A DNA stretch of 64,000 bases from assembly GCF_051628905.1 (NCBI RefSeq), contig NZ_CP157575.1:1488001-1552000 (forward strand). Direction: 5' to 3'. The DNA is from Asaia sp037151935 (GTDB lineage Bacteria > Pseudomonadota > Alphaproteobacteria > Acetobacterales > Acetobacteraceae). Shown here piece by piece: positions 44,602 to 53,679 of this stretch. Every line of letters starts with the position of its first letter. Position 1 is the stretch's first letter. The notes beneath the pieces were generated by a model, which had not been told where the DNA came from, searched no databases, and worked only from the letters and a program-made list of their open reading frames with translations. The position numbers and the translations under genes were made by a program.

Positions 44602-45233
44602 TCCGTCTCGCTTGCCAGAGCGTTGACACAGGCTGCCGCCATGGCGCTGCCGCCCAGCCTGCCACGCATGATGACCCACGGAATTTCGTCGAATAGCGCC
44701 AGCGCTTCCTTCGATTCCGCGGCACCCACAAACCCGACCGGCATGCCGATAATGGCCGCGGGGCGCTTGCCGCCACGCCGGATGAGTTCCAGCAACCGAA
44801 AGAGAGCAGTCGGCGCATTGCCGATGGCTACCAGAGCCCCATCGAGATCGCTGCCCCAGAGATCGACCGCCGCCGCCGAGCGCGTATTGCCGATGCACGC
44901 GGCCAGCTCAGGCGTGCGTCTGTCTCTCAGCGTGCAGAGAACTTGATTTTCGGCGGGCAGGCGGGCTCTGGTCACGCCGTGGGCCACCATCTCTGAGTCG
45001 CACAGGATCGACTTGCCCGCGAGAAGGGCCGCACGGGCTGCGGAAACGAAATCCGACGAGAAAGACAAGGAGCGGGTCACCTCGACCATGCCGCAGGCAT
45101 GGATCACCCGCACAGCGACACGTGACTGATCAGGCGTAAAGCCTGAGAGGTCGGCCTCCGACCTGATCGTCGCAAACGATTGCGCATAAATCGCCGCCCC
45201 GTCGCGGATATAGTCATAATGCGCCTCGGTCAT
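44598..45233 (-). CDS. cobH: Precorrin-8X methylmutase CobH
   Basis: CobH moves a methyl group from C-11 to C-12 giving hydrogenobyrinate. The 211-residue protein has YIRDGAAIYAQSFATIR, RVIHACGMVEV with the probable catalytic His, and IGMPVGFVGAAESKEAL. Size and motifs are typical. A 142-base gap without a gene separates it from cobG upstream, which may hold its own promoter. Confidence 0.96.
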   Translation of the reverse strand: MTEAHYDYIRDGAAIYAQSFATIRSEADLSGFTPDQSRVAVRVIHACGMVEVTRSLSFSSDFVSAARAALLAGKSILCDSEMVAHGVTRARLPAENQVLCTLRDRRTPELAACIGNTRSAAAVDLWGSDLDGALVAIGNAPTALFRLLELIRRGGKRPAAIIGMPVGFVGAAESKEALALFDEIPWVIMRGRLGGSAMAAACVNALASETE

Positions 45234-45375
45234 GGGCGACTCTCTTCCTTTCTGTCATCTTCAGCCTGTGTGGCCTGCCTGCCTTCCTGGCCCATTTTTC
45301 CGATCCGTCTTTTTCGTCTGCCCATCGCTGCGTCAGGAAGCTGGCCTTCGCACATTGGCTCGCTTTGCTGGCGCA

Positions 45376-46503
45376 TCATCGCTGACGCAGACGCCTTCGC
45401 ACGTCCTCGACGCCAAGGCCAGTCTCGACGGGCCTGTCAGTTACCGTTCCGTTCCAGATGAGATCATATCCCGTTTCACGGGCAACAAGCGTCACATTGC
45501 TCTGACCGCGAGATGCGCATCCCTTGGCGCAGCCCGAAACATGCAGACTGCGCCCCGAAAGTGCAGGCGCGAGAGACAGGGCATCCAGCCGGGTCGGGCT
45601 CGCCGCCTGGGCGCAACCACCTTCGCCCGGACAGGCAATCAGGGCCTTTCGGCAATCCTGCGGGTCCGTCATGAGATCGGGCGCCTTAACCGGGCGATCC
45701 AGCACAATGCCGCGCCAGGGCGTCACACGCACGTTGGCCCCTGTTTCTGCCAGCATGTGACATGTCGCAGCGTCGATCTCTCCAAGAACGGCCAGCGCCC
45801 CGAAACAGCCGGGCAGAAACGCCCCCATAAGTAACGGTCTGCGGCCCGCATAAGGCTCAGCCCGGTGCAGCGCCCGCTCTACACCGGGCGTCAGCGACGC
45901 GCTCGCGACCAGATTCATGACAAGGGGTACAAGCGCTGCCCTGCCGACCGCGTGACGATCCGGGCCGTGATAGAGTACCCAGCCGCCCTCCTCATGGCGT
46001 AGCATGAGATCGGCCCTCAAAGCCCCGCTCGGCACAAACCCACCACCATCGACCGCCACCCCGTATTTCTCAGGTGGTTTCCTGTGTGGCTCCCCCGCGA
46101 CAAGAGCGCTCTCCACTTCACGCGCAAGCTCAAGCGTATCGCGCGCGCAATCCGAATCCAGCCCGGCAAGCGGGGACATGAACAGCAGACGACGACGGGT
46201 TTCACGTCCGGGATCTGCCAGACCCAGACCGATATTTGCCGCCTCCGTAGCAAAGCGGCGTGCAGCGGTTTCACCGAAGCCACGCAATTGCAGATTGCCA
46301 CGCATCGTCAGCGTGATGCGCCCATTGCCCTCGCCTTCAGCCTTGCCTGCAAGGAAGGCGAGTTGCGCTGGCTTCAGCCCCTCGAGATCGGGCGTTACAC
46401 GTACGAGCCAGCCATCATGCGTCTGCATGGGTGCATGGAGGCTCGGGCACCAGCCTTTACGGAGAGGAACAAGCGTCATCAGGCGGTGATAGCGCCACTT
46501 CAC
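45376..46503 (-). CDS. cobG: Precorrin-3B synthase CobG
   Basis: CobG is an oxygen-using monooxygenase related to sulphite/nitrite reductases, and marks the aerobic cobalamin route. The 375-residue protein has the ferredoxin-reductase half domains (TLTMRGNLQLRG) and the iron-sulphur/sirohaem-type cysteines in CPGEGGCAQA and SGCAKGCASRG. GTG at 46503 has GGCAGGT just upstream; an ATG at 46479 is an alternative without one. It lies just after the nuo terminator, so its promoter must be in or near the 78-base gap. Confidence 0.92.
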   Translation of the reverse strand: MKWRYHRLMTLVPLRKGWCPSLHAPMQTHDGWLVRVTPDLEGLKPAQLAFLAGKAEGEGNGRITLTMRGNLQLRGFGETAARRFATEAANIGLGLADPGRETRRRLLFMSPLAGLDSDCARDTLELAREVESALVAGEPHRKPPEKYGVAVDGGGFVPSGALRADLMLRHEEGGWVLYHGPDRHAVGRAALVPLVMNLVASASLTPGVERALHRAEPYAGRRPLLMGAFLPGCFGALAVLGEIDAATCHMLAETGANVRVTPWRGIVLDRPVKAPDLMTDPQDCRKALIACPGEGGCAQAASPTRLDALSLAPALSGRSLHVSGCAKGCASRGQSNVTLVARETGYDLIWNGTVTDRPVETGLGVEDVRRRLRQR

Positions 46504-46514
46504 GTACCTGCCGC

Positions 46515-46550
46515 ATAAAAAAAAGCTGCATGTCTTGCGACATGCAGCTT
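46515..46550 (-). terminator. Intrinsic terminator of the nuo operon
   Basis: On the minus strand AAGCTGCATGTC, a 4-base loop and GACATGCAGCTT form a perfect 12-base-pair stem (46523-46550), followed at once by a run of seven to eight T. It lies 32 bases after the nuoN stop and before cobG, so it should separate the two operons. Confidence 0.92.
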
Positions 46551-46581
46551 TCTTGCCATGCAGATCAGCCTTGTGGGGAGA

Positions 46582-48030
46582 TCAGGGCAGCTTCGCCGGT
46601 GCTGCCGGGAGGGGAGGTGCCACGACCAGACCCTGGCTGCGCTGTACCAGCGTGCTGGGGCAGATACCGAGGAAAATAGTGGCACAGGCCAGAATGGCGA
46701 TCAGCGCCGCATTGACCGGCGTCGGCGCAGTGACCTCAGCATGGGTCTCACGACCGGCAGGCGCAGGGGTGAGCATGATGAGGATCAGACGCAGATAATA
46801 GAACAGTCCGATCGTGCTGCTCAGGATAAGCACGAAAAGCAGCAGGGTCTGATGCGCCGAGACACCGGCTGCCACGATGTAGAATTTCGCGAAGAAGCCA
46901 ACTGCGGGCGGAATACCGGCCAGCGAGATCAGCATGACCGACATGGCCAAAGCCGCAGCAGGCTTGCGACGGAACAGACCGTGCCACTCGCGAATGTCCG
47001 TGCCCTGCGGCAGGACCCCGTTCATGATGGCAAATACGCCGATGGTCGAAATCGCATAGGCCGCCAGATAGAACGCAGCCGAGGCCACACCGAACGGGCC
47101 GGGCGACAGGAAGGCCACCAGCAGATAGCCGACATGGGCGATGGATGACCCAGCCAGCAGACGACGCAGATCGGTCTGCACCACCGCCATCAGATTGCCG
47201 CCGATCATGCTGAGCACGGCCACGATCAGGATCTCGTTTACCTGCGCGCTGGGCAGATAGAGATTGACCGAAGAGAAATAGCGCAGCATCGCGGCGAACA
47301 GGGCGATCTTCGACGTTACGGCCACAAGAGCGGCCACAGGTACCGAGGTACCCTCGAGCACATCGGCCAGCCAGAGATGGAACGGCACGGCAGAAAGCTT
47401 GAAGAACATGCCTGTGAGCACGAGGATCACACCCATCACGCCAATGATCGGCTCGGGCGCCTGAGAGAGATCGGGGGCAGCGAAACGCAGCGACCCGGTT
47501 TCGGCGTAGATCAGTGCAAAACCGAAAACCATCGTGGCCGAGGCCACACCCGAAAGCAGCAGATATTTCATCGCGGCTTCACCGGCATCCAGACGCTTGT
47601 TCTGGAAGGCGATCAGGCCGAGCAGGGCAAGGCTGAGCGTCTCGAGACCGAGAAAGAACGAAATGAAATGCACCGCGCCGGTCATGGCGACCCCGCCCAG
47701 CGTCGCCAGCGTCAGCAGCAGGAAATACTCGCTGTTGACGGTCAGGTCAGCGCTGATCGCGCCATGGCGCGACATCAGGACGATGGCGAGCACCGAAAGA
47801 ATGATCAGCGCGCCCGCAAACGACGCCCAGGTATCGGGCGCAAAAAGCGGCAGCGCGCCATTCATGATCAGCGCGGTCGGCATCATGATCGAAGCGAGCG
47901 CGGCCAGAAGCACGATCACGCACAGAATAGCATCACGAGCCACATGGCGCCGCCAGGAAATGGCGGCGAGCTGTACCAGGCTCCCGAGGCAAAGCACCAG
48001 CACAGCATTGGGAAGGAACGAGAAAGACAT
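46582..48030 (-). CDS. nuoN: NADH-quinone oxidoreductase subunit N
   Basis: NuoN is one of three antiporter-like proton-pumping membrane subunits of complex I. The 482-residue protein has about 14 hydrophobic helices, with the Proton_antipo_M core including EAAMKYLLLSGVASATMVFG and FKLSAVPFHLWLADVLEG. The ATG overlaps the last base of the nuoM stop (TAATG). Last gene of the operon. Confidence 0.96.
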   Translation of the reverse strand: MSFSFLPNAVLVLCLGSLVQLAAISWRRHVARDAILCVIVLLAALASIMMPTALIMNGALPLFAPDTWASFAGALIILSVLAIVLMSRHGAISADLTVNSEYFLLLTLATLGGVAMTGAVHFISFFLGLETLSLALLGLIAFQNKRLDAGEAAMKYLLLSGVASATMVFGFALIYAETGSLRFAAPDLSQAPEPIIGVMGVILVLTGMFFKLSAVPFHLWLADVLEGTSVPVAALVAVTSKIALFAAMLRYFSSVNLYLPSAQVNEILIVAVLSMIGGNLMAVVQTDLRRLLAGSSIAHVGYLLVAFLSPGPFGVASAAFYLAAYAISTIGVFAIMNGVLPQGTDIREWHGLFRRKPAAALAMSVMLISLAGIPPAVGFFAKFYIVAAGVSAHQTLLLFVLILSSTIGLFYYLRLILIMLTPAPAGRETHAEVTAPTPVNAALIAILACATIFLGICPSTLVQRSQGLVVAPPLPAAPAKLP

Positions 48031-49532
48031 TACTGGGCCTGCTCCTGAGCGATGCTCACGACATGGGGGCTGGCAGGGACTGAAAGGTTCAGAACCGGCT
48101 GCGGGTAGACACCAAGCGCAAGGAGAAGAAGGGCTGCCACACCGAGAACGGCGATATGCGGCACGGAGGGCGCACCGAGCGGAGCGACGGCATCGGTCTT
48201 TTTCGGACCATAGAACACACGAAGCATCATGGTGAGCGAGTAGACCGAAGACAGAACCAGACCGGCTGCCGCAAAGAACGTCATGACATGGCTGACTTGC
48301 CACGTGCCCATCAGCACCAGGAACTCACCGACGAAATTTCCAAGACCCGGCAGACCGAGCGAGGCGGCGGCAAAGAACATGGCGAAAGCCGAAAATTGCG
48401 GCATAGCGGGCCAGAGGCCACCCATTTTCGACATATCCCGCGTGCCCAGACGCTCTTCCAGCAGACCGGCGATCACGAAGAGAGCCCCGGTGCTGAGACC
48501 ATGGGCCACCATCTGGGCGATCGCGCCCTCCATACCTATGCGCGTGCCCGAAAACACACCCAGCAGAATGAAGCCGAGATGGCTGATGGAGGAATAGGCG
48601 ATCAGGCGCTTGATATCGTCCTGTGCCACGGCAAGCCAGGCACAATAGAGAATACCGACCACGCCCAGCGTCATGGCAATGGGTGCAAGATGCGCAGCAG
48701 GCCCGGGAAAGAGCATGACCACGAAACGGATCAGACCATAACCGCCCGTCTTGGCCAGCACGCCCGCAAGCAGAATGCTCACCGCGGCCGGAGACGCAGC
48801 ATAGGTGTCAGGCAGCCAGGCATGGAACGGCACCATCGGCAGCTTCACCGTAAAGGCGATGAAGAAACCCAGCATCAGAACCGGTGCGATCGGCGCGATC
48901 ATGGCAGTCTGTGACAAGGCGAAATAGTCGAAGGTGATGACGCCGGTGCGCTGGGCATTGACGATGACCAGACCCAGAATGGCCAGAAGCATCAGCAAGC
49001 CGCTGCCCTGCGTGAACAGGAAGAATTTCAGCACGGCGCGCTGACGACCGGCATCGCCCCATATCAGGATGAGCCCGAAGAGCGGCAGCAGCATCAGTTC
49101 CCAGAAGAAGAAGAACAGGAACAGATCGGTCGCCATGAACACGCCGTTGATTCCGGCGACGGTCGCCAGAAGCAGGCAATGAAAGAGCCCGGCGCGATCG
49201 GCCACGTTGCGCGCACTGAGCACGGCGCAAGGCAGGGCGATCAGCGCATTGAGCCAGAGCATGATAAGGCTCAGCCCGTCGAGATCGAACCTGACGTTGA
49301 TACCGAGCATCGGCACCCAGGCCATGGAGAAATGGGCGAACCATCCCCCCGCCCCTGCACCGGCAGCAAGGCTGCTGATCGTGATCTGGGCGAGAAGCAC
49401 CACCATGAGAACCAGGGTTATCAGAGACGACACCCAGGCGGCGCGCGAAGCGCCTCGTAGCCCGACGAGCCAGGCCGCAAGACCCCCGATAAAGGGGATA
49501 AGTACGAGAGCGGGAAGTGCAAACATCATCAT
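48030..49532 (-). CDS. nuoM: NADH-quinone oxidoreductase subunit M
   Basis: A 500-residue antiporter-like subunit. It contains FFFWELMLLPLFGLI with the conserved pumping Glu, KLPMVPFHAWLPDTYAASP, and YSSISHLGFILLG. Three ATGs lie at 49532, 49529 and 49526; 49532 overlaps the nuoL stop. An upstream TTG at 49544 is less likely. Confidence 0.96.
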   Translation of the reverse strand: MMMFALPALVLIPFIGGLAAWLVGLRGASRAAWVSSLITLVLMVVLLAQITISSLAAGAGAGGWFAHFSMAWVPMLGINVRFDLDGLSLIMLWLNALIALPCAVLSARNVADRAGLFHCLLLATVAGINGVFMATDLFLFFFFWELMLLPLFGLILIWGDAGRQRAVLKFFLFTQGSGLLMLLAILGLVIVNAQRTGVITFDYFALSQTAMIAPIAPVLMLGFFIAFTVKLPMVPFHAWLPDTYAASPAAVSILLAGVLAKTGGYGLIRFVVMLFPGPAAHLAPIAMTLGVVGILYCAWLAVAQDDIKRLIAYSSISHLGFILLGVFSGTRIGMEGAIAQMVAHGLSTGALFVIAGLLEERLGTRDMSKMGGLWPAMPQFSAFAMFFAAASLGLPGLGNFVGEFLVLMGTWQVSHVMTFFAAAGLVLSSVYSLTMMLRVFYGPKKTDAVAPLGAPSVPHIAVLGVAALLLLALGVYPQPVLNLSVPASPHVVSIAQEQAQ

Positions 49533-51367
49533 ACCGCCAGACAAAGAGCTGCAACCGTTCCTGCTGCGACCCAGCCGGCATAGCGACGCACCTGGCCGCT
49601 CTGGAGCTTCGCAACAGCTTGTCCGCTGCCCTGTGTCAGGGCCGCAACCAGATCATAGAAACGATCGATAAAATCACGACGGTTCAGGTGGGCAAGCACC
49701 ATGAACGGCCGCACGAAGACCCAGTCATACAGCGTGTCGAAACCCCAATCGGCGCGCAGCGTCGCAATAGCGGGGCTTTCGGCAGCAACCGGCGCTTCGC
49801 CCTTGGGGCGCCACAGCGTCCAGGCGATGGTCACACCGGCGATCGGCACGAGCGAGCCGAGAATGAGCAGGCTGGTATTATGCTCTTCCGGCATCGCACC
49901 CAGCACCGGGGCCAGCAGGTTCGAGAAGATATGCACGTTTGCAATCGCATCCGGCATTTCCATCCAGCCACCGCCAATAGCGAGCACCGACAGAATGGCC
50001 ATGGGCAACGCCATGGCCAGACCGGACTTACCGTGAGCATGGGTGCGATGACCGCCCCAGAACACGATGAACACGCAGCGGAAGATGTAGATCGACGTCA
50101 GGAAAGCACCGAACAGCGCACCGGCCCAGAAGATCGGGCTCAGATCATAAGCGCTGCCCAGAATGAGTTCTTTAGAAAAATAACCCGCTGTGATCAGCGG
50201 CAGACCGGCAAGTGCCGCCGAACCCGCCAGGAACGCGGCGAACACCCAGGGCATGTCCTTGCGCAGACCACCCATCTTGAAGATGTCCTGCTCATGGTGA
50301 ACGCGCAGGATGATCGAACCGGCTGCCATGAAGAGCAGCGCCTTGAAGAAGGCATGGGTCACGAGATGGAACATAGCTGCATGCCAGGCGCCGCAACCGA
50401 GCGCCAGATACATGTAGCCGAGCTGGCTCATGGTTGAATAAGCGAGAATGCGCTTGATATCCGTCTGAACCAGCGCGCTGCCTGCGGCGAGCAGGATAGT
50501 GACGAAACCGACGATGGCGCAGGCCAGCATAGCCAGAGGCGTCATGACGAACAGACCGTGCAGTCGGGCCAGAAGATAGACACCTGCCGTGACCATGGTC
50601 GCGGCGTGGATGAGGGCCGAAACAGGCGTCGGGCCAGCCATGGCGTCGGGCAGCCAGGTCTGGAGCGGCACCTGGGCCGATTTGGCCATGGCTCCACCGA
50701 GCAGCAGGAACATGCCGAGCGTGAGCGTGCGCGGGGCCGCATGGGGACCGACGGCCAGAAGGGTCGGGATATCCAGCGAGCCAACAGCCGTTGCCATCAG
50801 CAGCATGCCGAGCAGAAACAGCGCGTCACCGACACGCGTAACCACAAAGGCCTTGCGCGCAGCGATGGCATTGGCCTGTTCGCCATACCAGAAACCGATG
50901 AGCAGATAGGAGCAAAGGCCCACACCTTCCCAGCCGATAAAGACGCCGAGCAGATCGGACGCCAGAACCAGCAGAAGCATGGAGGCGACGAACAACGTCA
51001 TATAGGTGAAGAAGCGCGCGATATCCTCGTCGTCATACATATAGGCGCAGGCATAGACGAGAATGAGAAAGCCAACGCAGGACACGACCAGCATCATGAC
51101 CAGCGAGAGCCGGTCGAGCGTGAGCGCGATCTGGGCGTTGAAGGAGCCGACATTCATCCAGTTCCACAGCACGACGTGCAGCGAACCGAGCGAATTCGGG
51201 CCAGAGAGAAAGCTATAGGCCGAAACCACGGCGAACAGGGCACAAAGCCCCATCCCCGCGCCGACGAGCAACGTCGTGGCCCGTGCGGGCAGCTTGCCCC
51301 CGGTCAGCATCAGAATGATGGAGACCGCAAGGGGGCAGAGAATGACGAGCGGAAGCAGCGAAGCCAC
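49529..51367 (-). CDS. nuoL: NADH-quinone oxidoreductase subunit L
   Basis: NuoL is the distal pump with the long lateral helix. The product of about 612 residues has IGWEGVGLCSYLLIGFW, AKSAQVPLQTWLPDAMAGPTPVSALIHAATMV and YSTMSQLGYMYLALG, all highly conserved. Start is uncertain: GTG at 51367, just after nuoK and preceded by GGGGGG, is preferred; an ATG at 51403 would overlap nuoK. The C-terminal region forms the lateral helix and final anchor. Confidence 0.94.
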   Translation of the reverse strand: MASLLPLVILCPLAVSIILMLTGGKLPARATTLLVGAGMGLCALFAVVSAYSFLSGPNSLGSLHVVLWNWMNVGSFNAQIALTLDRLSLVMMLVVSCVGFLILVYACAYMYDDEDIARFFTYMTLFVASMLLLVLASDLLGVFIGWEGVGLCSYLLIGFWYGEQANAIAARKAFVVTRVGDALFLLGMLLMATAVGSLDIPTLLAVGPHAAPRTLTLGMFLLLGGAMAKSAQVPLQTWLPDAMAGPTPVSALIHAATMVTAGVYLLARLHGLFVMTPLAMLACAIVGFVTILLAAGSALVQTDIKRILAYSTMSQLGYMYLALGCGAWHAAMFHLVTHAFFKALLFMAAGSIILRVHHEQDIFKMGGLRKDMPWVFAAFLAGSAALAGLPLITAGYFSKELILGSAYDLSPIFWAGALFGAFLTSIYIFRCVFIVFWGGHRTHAHGKSGLAMALPMAILSVLAIGGGWMEMPDAIANVHIFSNLLAPVLGAMPEEHNTSLLILGSLVPIAGVTIAWTLWRPKGEAPVAAESPAIATLRADWGFDTLYDWVFVRPFMVLAHLNRRDFIDRFYDLVAALTQGSGQAVAKLQSGQVRRYAGWVAAGTVAALCLAV

Positions 51368-51371
51368 GAGA

Positions 51372-51683
51372 CTAACCCCCCAGACGGTTGCCGGTATCGG
51401 CATCAAGAGTGGAGCGTCCGGCAGCATGCATGCGCAGGATGATGGCCAGACCGACAGCAGATTCCGCTGCGGCAAAAGCCACGACCATCATGAACATGAC
51501 CTGGCCATCCGCCATATGCCAGCGATTGCCCGCAGCAATAAAGGCGAGGCACGCGGCATTGAGCATGATCTCGGTCGACATCAGCATGAAGAGCAGGTTG
51601 CGGCGCACGAGAACGCCCAACGCTCCGAGTGAAAAGAGAATGACAGCGACAATGAGCGCGCCATTGGGATCGGCAGCAGTCAT
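51372..51683 (-). CDS. nuoK: NADH-quinone oxidoreductase subunit K
   Basis: A 103-residue three-helix subunit, with the conserved membrane glutamates in STEIMLNAACLAF and AAAESAVGLAI. ATG 51683 is preferred to a start at 51701 inside nuoJ; it lies 1 base after the nuoJ stop. Confidence 0.95.
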   Translation of the reverse strand: MTAADPNGALIVAVILFSLGALGVLVRRNLLFMLMSTEIMLNAACLAFIAAGNRWHMADGQVMFMMVVAFAAAESAVGLAIILRMHAAGRSTLDADTGNRLGG

Positions 51684-51684
51684 C

Positions 51685-52188
51685 TCAGGAATTCCCCCCA
51701 ATGCGGCGGCCGATGTGATACGCGCTCACCAGCCCTGCGAGCAGCAGGAAAGATGAAAGCTCAACGGTCAGGATATACGGGCCATACAGCGTCAGGCCGA
51801 CGGCTTTCGGGCCGATTGCAGCACCGACCGTGCCCACCGCCATGGTGTTGTGGCTCAGCCCGTAAACGAGAAGCCCCATCAGCAGGATCGAGATCACGCT
51901 GGGGCCGATCCAGGCGCCACCGGCAAACCAGCCTTTTTCACGAAGCTGGTCGGGCTGGCCGAGATTGATCATCATGACCACGAAAACGAACAGCACCATG
52001 ATCGCGCCGGCATAGACGATGATCTCGAGCATGGCGGCAAAAGGCGCCCCGAGCTGTTCGAACATGCAGGCCAGAGCCAGAAGGGACACGACAAGATAAA
52101 GCAGGCCATGCACCGGGATTGTGCGGGTAATCGCCAACGCGGTCGCGCCGATGGCAATCAGCCCATAGAGTTCAAGCATGATATTCAT
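51685..52188 (-). CDS. nuoJ: NADH-quinone oxidoreductase subunit J
   Basis: A 167-residue membrane subunit with five helices. FEQLGAPFAAMLEIIVYAGAIMVLFVFVVMM holds the family signature, including the helix with the pi-bulge region. Located between nuoI and nuoK with 2- and 1-base gaps. Confidence 0.95.
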   Translation of the reverse strand: MNIMLELYGLIAIGATALAITRTIPVHGLLYLVVSLLALACMFEQLGAPFAAMLEIIVYAGAIMVLFVFVVMMINLGQPDQLREKGWFAGGAWIGPSVISILLMGLLVYGLSHNTMAVGTVGAAIGPKAVGLTLYGPYILTVELSSFLLLAGLVSAYHIGRRIGGNS

Positions 52189-52190
52189 GA

Positions 52191-52703
52191 TCAGGGCATC
52201 AGCGCATGAATGTCGATGGGCTTGGCTTCATTTTCGGCTTCACCTTTATTCTTGCCCGGGATCTTGAGCCCCGAAACATTATAGAAGCTGTAATCATGTA
52301 CCTTGCCGGGACCGCTGATCAGGAGGTCTTCCTTCTCGTAAACCAGGTTCTGGCGCACATATTCGCTCATCTCGAAATCGGGCGTGAGCTGGATGGCATA
52401 GGTCGGACAGGCTTCCTCACAGAAACCGCAGAAAATGCAGCGTGAGAAATTGATCTGGAAGAATTCCGGATACCAGCGTCCTTCCTTTTCGCCCTTCTGA
52501 AGGCTGATGCAATCGACCGGGCAGGCAGCTGCACAGAGATTGCAGGCCACGCAGCGTTCTTCGCCGCTGGGGTCGCGGGTGAGAACGATACGACCGCGAT
52601 AGCGGGGAGACAGGTAAGGTTTGACGTCCGGGTACTGCACCGTTTCATTGCGATGAAACATGTGCAGGAACGTCAACCATATAGTGCGGAGAATACCGAG
52701 CAT
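52191..52703 (-). CDS. nuoI: NADH-quinone oxidoreductase subunit I
   Basis: NuoI carries clusters N6a and N6b. The 170-residue protein has two classical 4Fe-4S motifs, C-x2-C-x2-C-x3-CP, in CVACNLCAAACP and CIFCGFCEEACP. The N-terminal segment is amphipathic and membrane-associated. It lacks extra domains. Confidence 0.97.
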   Translation of the reverse strand: MLGILRTIWLTFLHMFHRNETVQYPDVKPYLSPRYRGRIVLTRDPSGEERCVACNLCAAACPVDCISLQKGEKEGRWYPEFFQINFSRCIFCGFCEEACPTYAIQLTPDFEMSEYVRQNLVYEKEDLLISGPGKVHDYSFYNVSGLKIPGKNKGEAENEAKPIDIHALMP

Positions 52704-52716
52704 GGCGCGCTCCCTC

Positions 52717-53679
52717 TCAGACGCCCGCGCGCAGCAGAATAACCGCGCCGGTGACCAGAATGTTAAGCAAGGATAGCGGCAACAGCACCTTCCAGCCGAA
52801 GGACATCAGCTGGTCGTAACGCGGACGGGGCAGTGCTGCACGCAGGAGGATATAGAAGCAGATCAGCAGGAAGACCTTGATCGCAAACCACAGGAAAGGC
52901 GGCAGGAACGGGCCGTGCCAGCCACCGAGATAAAGCGTCGTGATCAGGGCCGAGCTGAGTGCGACACCGGCATATTCGGCGAGATAGAACAGGCCGAACT
53001 TCATGCCCGAATATTCGGTGTGAAAGCCGGCGCCGATTTCGTTTTCACCTTCGGGAAAGTCGAAAGGCAGACGATGCGTCTCGGCAATACCGGCCAGCAG
53101 GAAGATAACCGCTCCCAGGCATTGCGGAATGATGAACCAGCAGTTCCTCTGGGCCTCCACGATGTCGTGGATGCTGAACGAACCAGCCGCCATGACCACT
53201 CCCATGACGGACAGGCCCATGAAGACCTCATACGAGATCATCTGGGCGGCGGCACGCATGCCACCGAGCAGGGCGTATTTGTTGTTGGACGACCACCCGG
53301 CAAGAACCACCGAATAGACCCCGAGACCCAGCATACCGAAGACGAAGAGCAGACCGACATTCAGATCGCCCGCCACACTCCAGATCGGCGTGATCGGCAC
53401 AACGCCGAAGCAGAGCAGAACCGCCATGAACCCGATGATCGGGGCCACGAGGAACACCCACTTATCGGCGAAAGGCGGAATCCAGTCCTGCTTGAACAGC
53501 ATTTTCATCGCATCGGCGATGATCTGGAACAGACCGAAAGGACCGACACGGTTAGGGCCGGGACGATCCTGGAACACGCCGAGAAGGCGCCGCTCCAGTG
53601 TCGTCGAGAGCGCTGCGACGCCGAGAACGCCAAAGACGGTCACGACGATCACAAGAATTGGCCACACGATGGGCATCAT
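52717..53679 (-). CDS. nuoH: NADH-quinone oxidoreductase subunit H
   Basis: NuoH lies at the quinone entry site. The 320-residue membrane protein has LERRLLGVFQDRPGPNRVGPFG, the conserved loop, and AETHRLPFDFPEGENEIGAGFHTEYSG divided over the quinone-chamber loop. Start ATG overlaps the nuoG stop by 4 bases. Confidence 0.97.
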   Translation of the reverse strand: MMPIVWPILVIVVTVFGVLGVAALSTTLERRLLGVFQDRPGPNRVGPFGLFQIIADAMKMLFKQDWIPPFADKWVFLVAPIIGFMAVLLCFGVVPITPIWSVAGDLNVGLLFVFGMLGLGVYSVVLAGWSSNNKYALLGGMRAAAQMISYEVFMGLSVMGVVMAAGSFSIHDIVEAQRNCWFIIPQCLGAVIFLLAGIAETHRLPFDFPEGENEIGAGFHTEYSGMKFGLFYLAEYAGVALSSALITTLYLGGWHGPFLPPFLWFAIKVFLLICFYILLRAALPRPRYDQLMSFGWKVLLPLSLLNILVTGAVILLRAGV

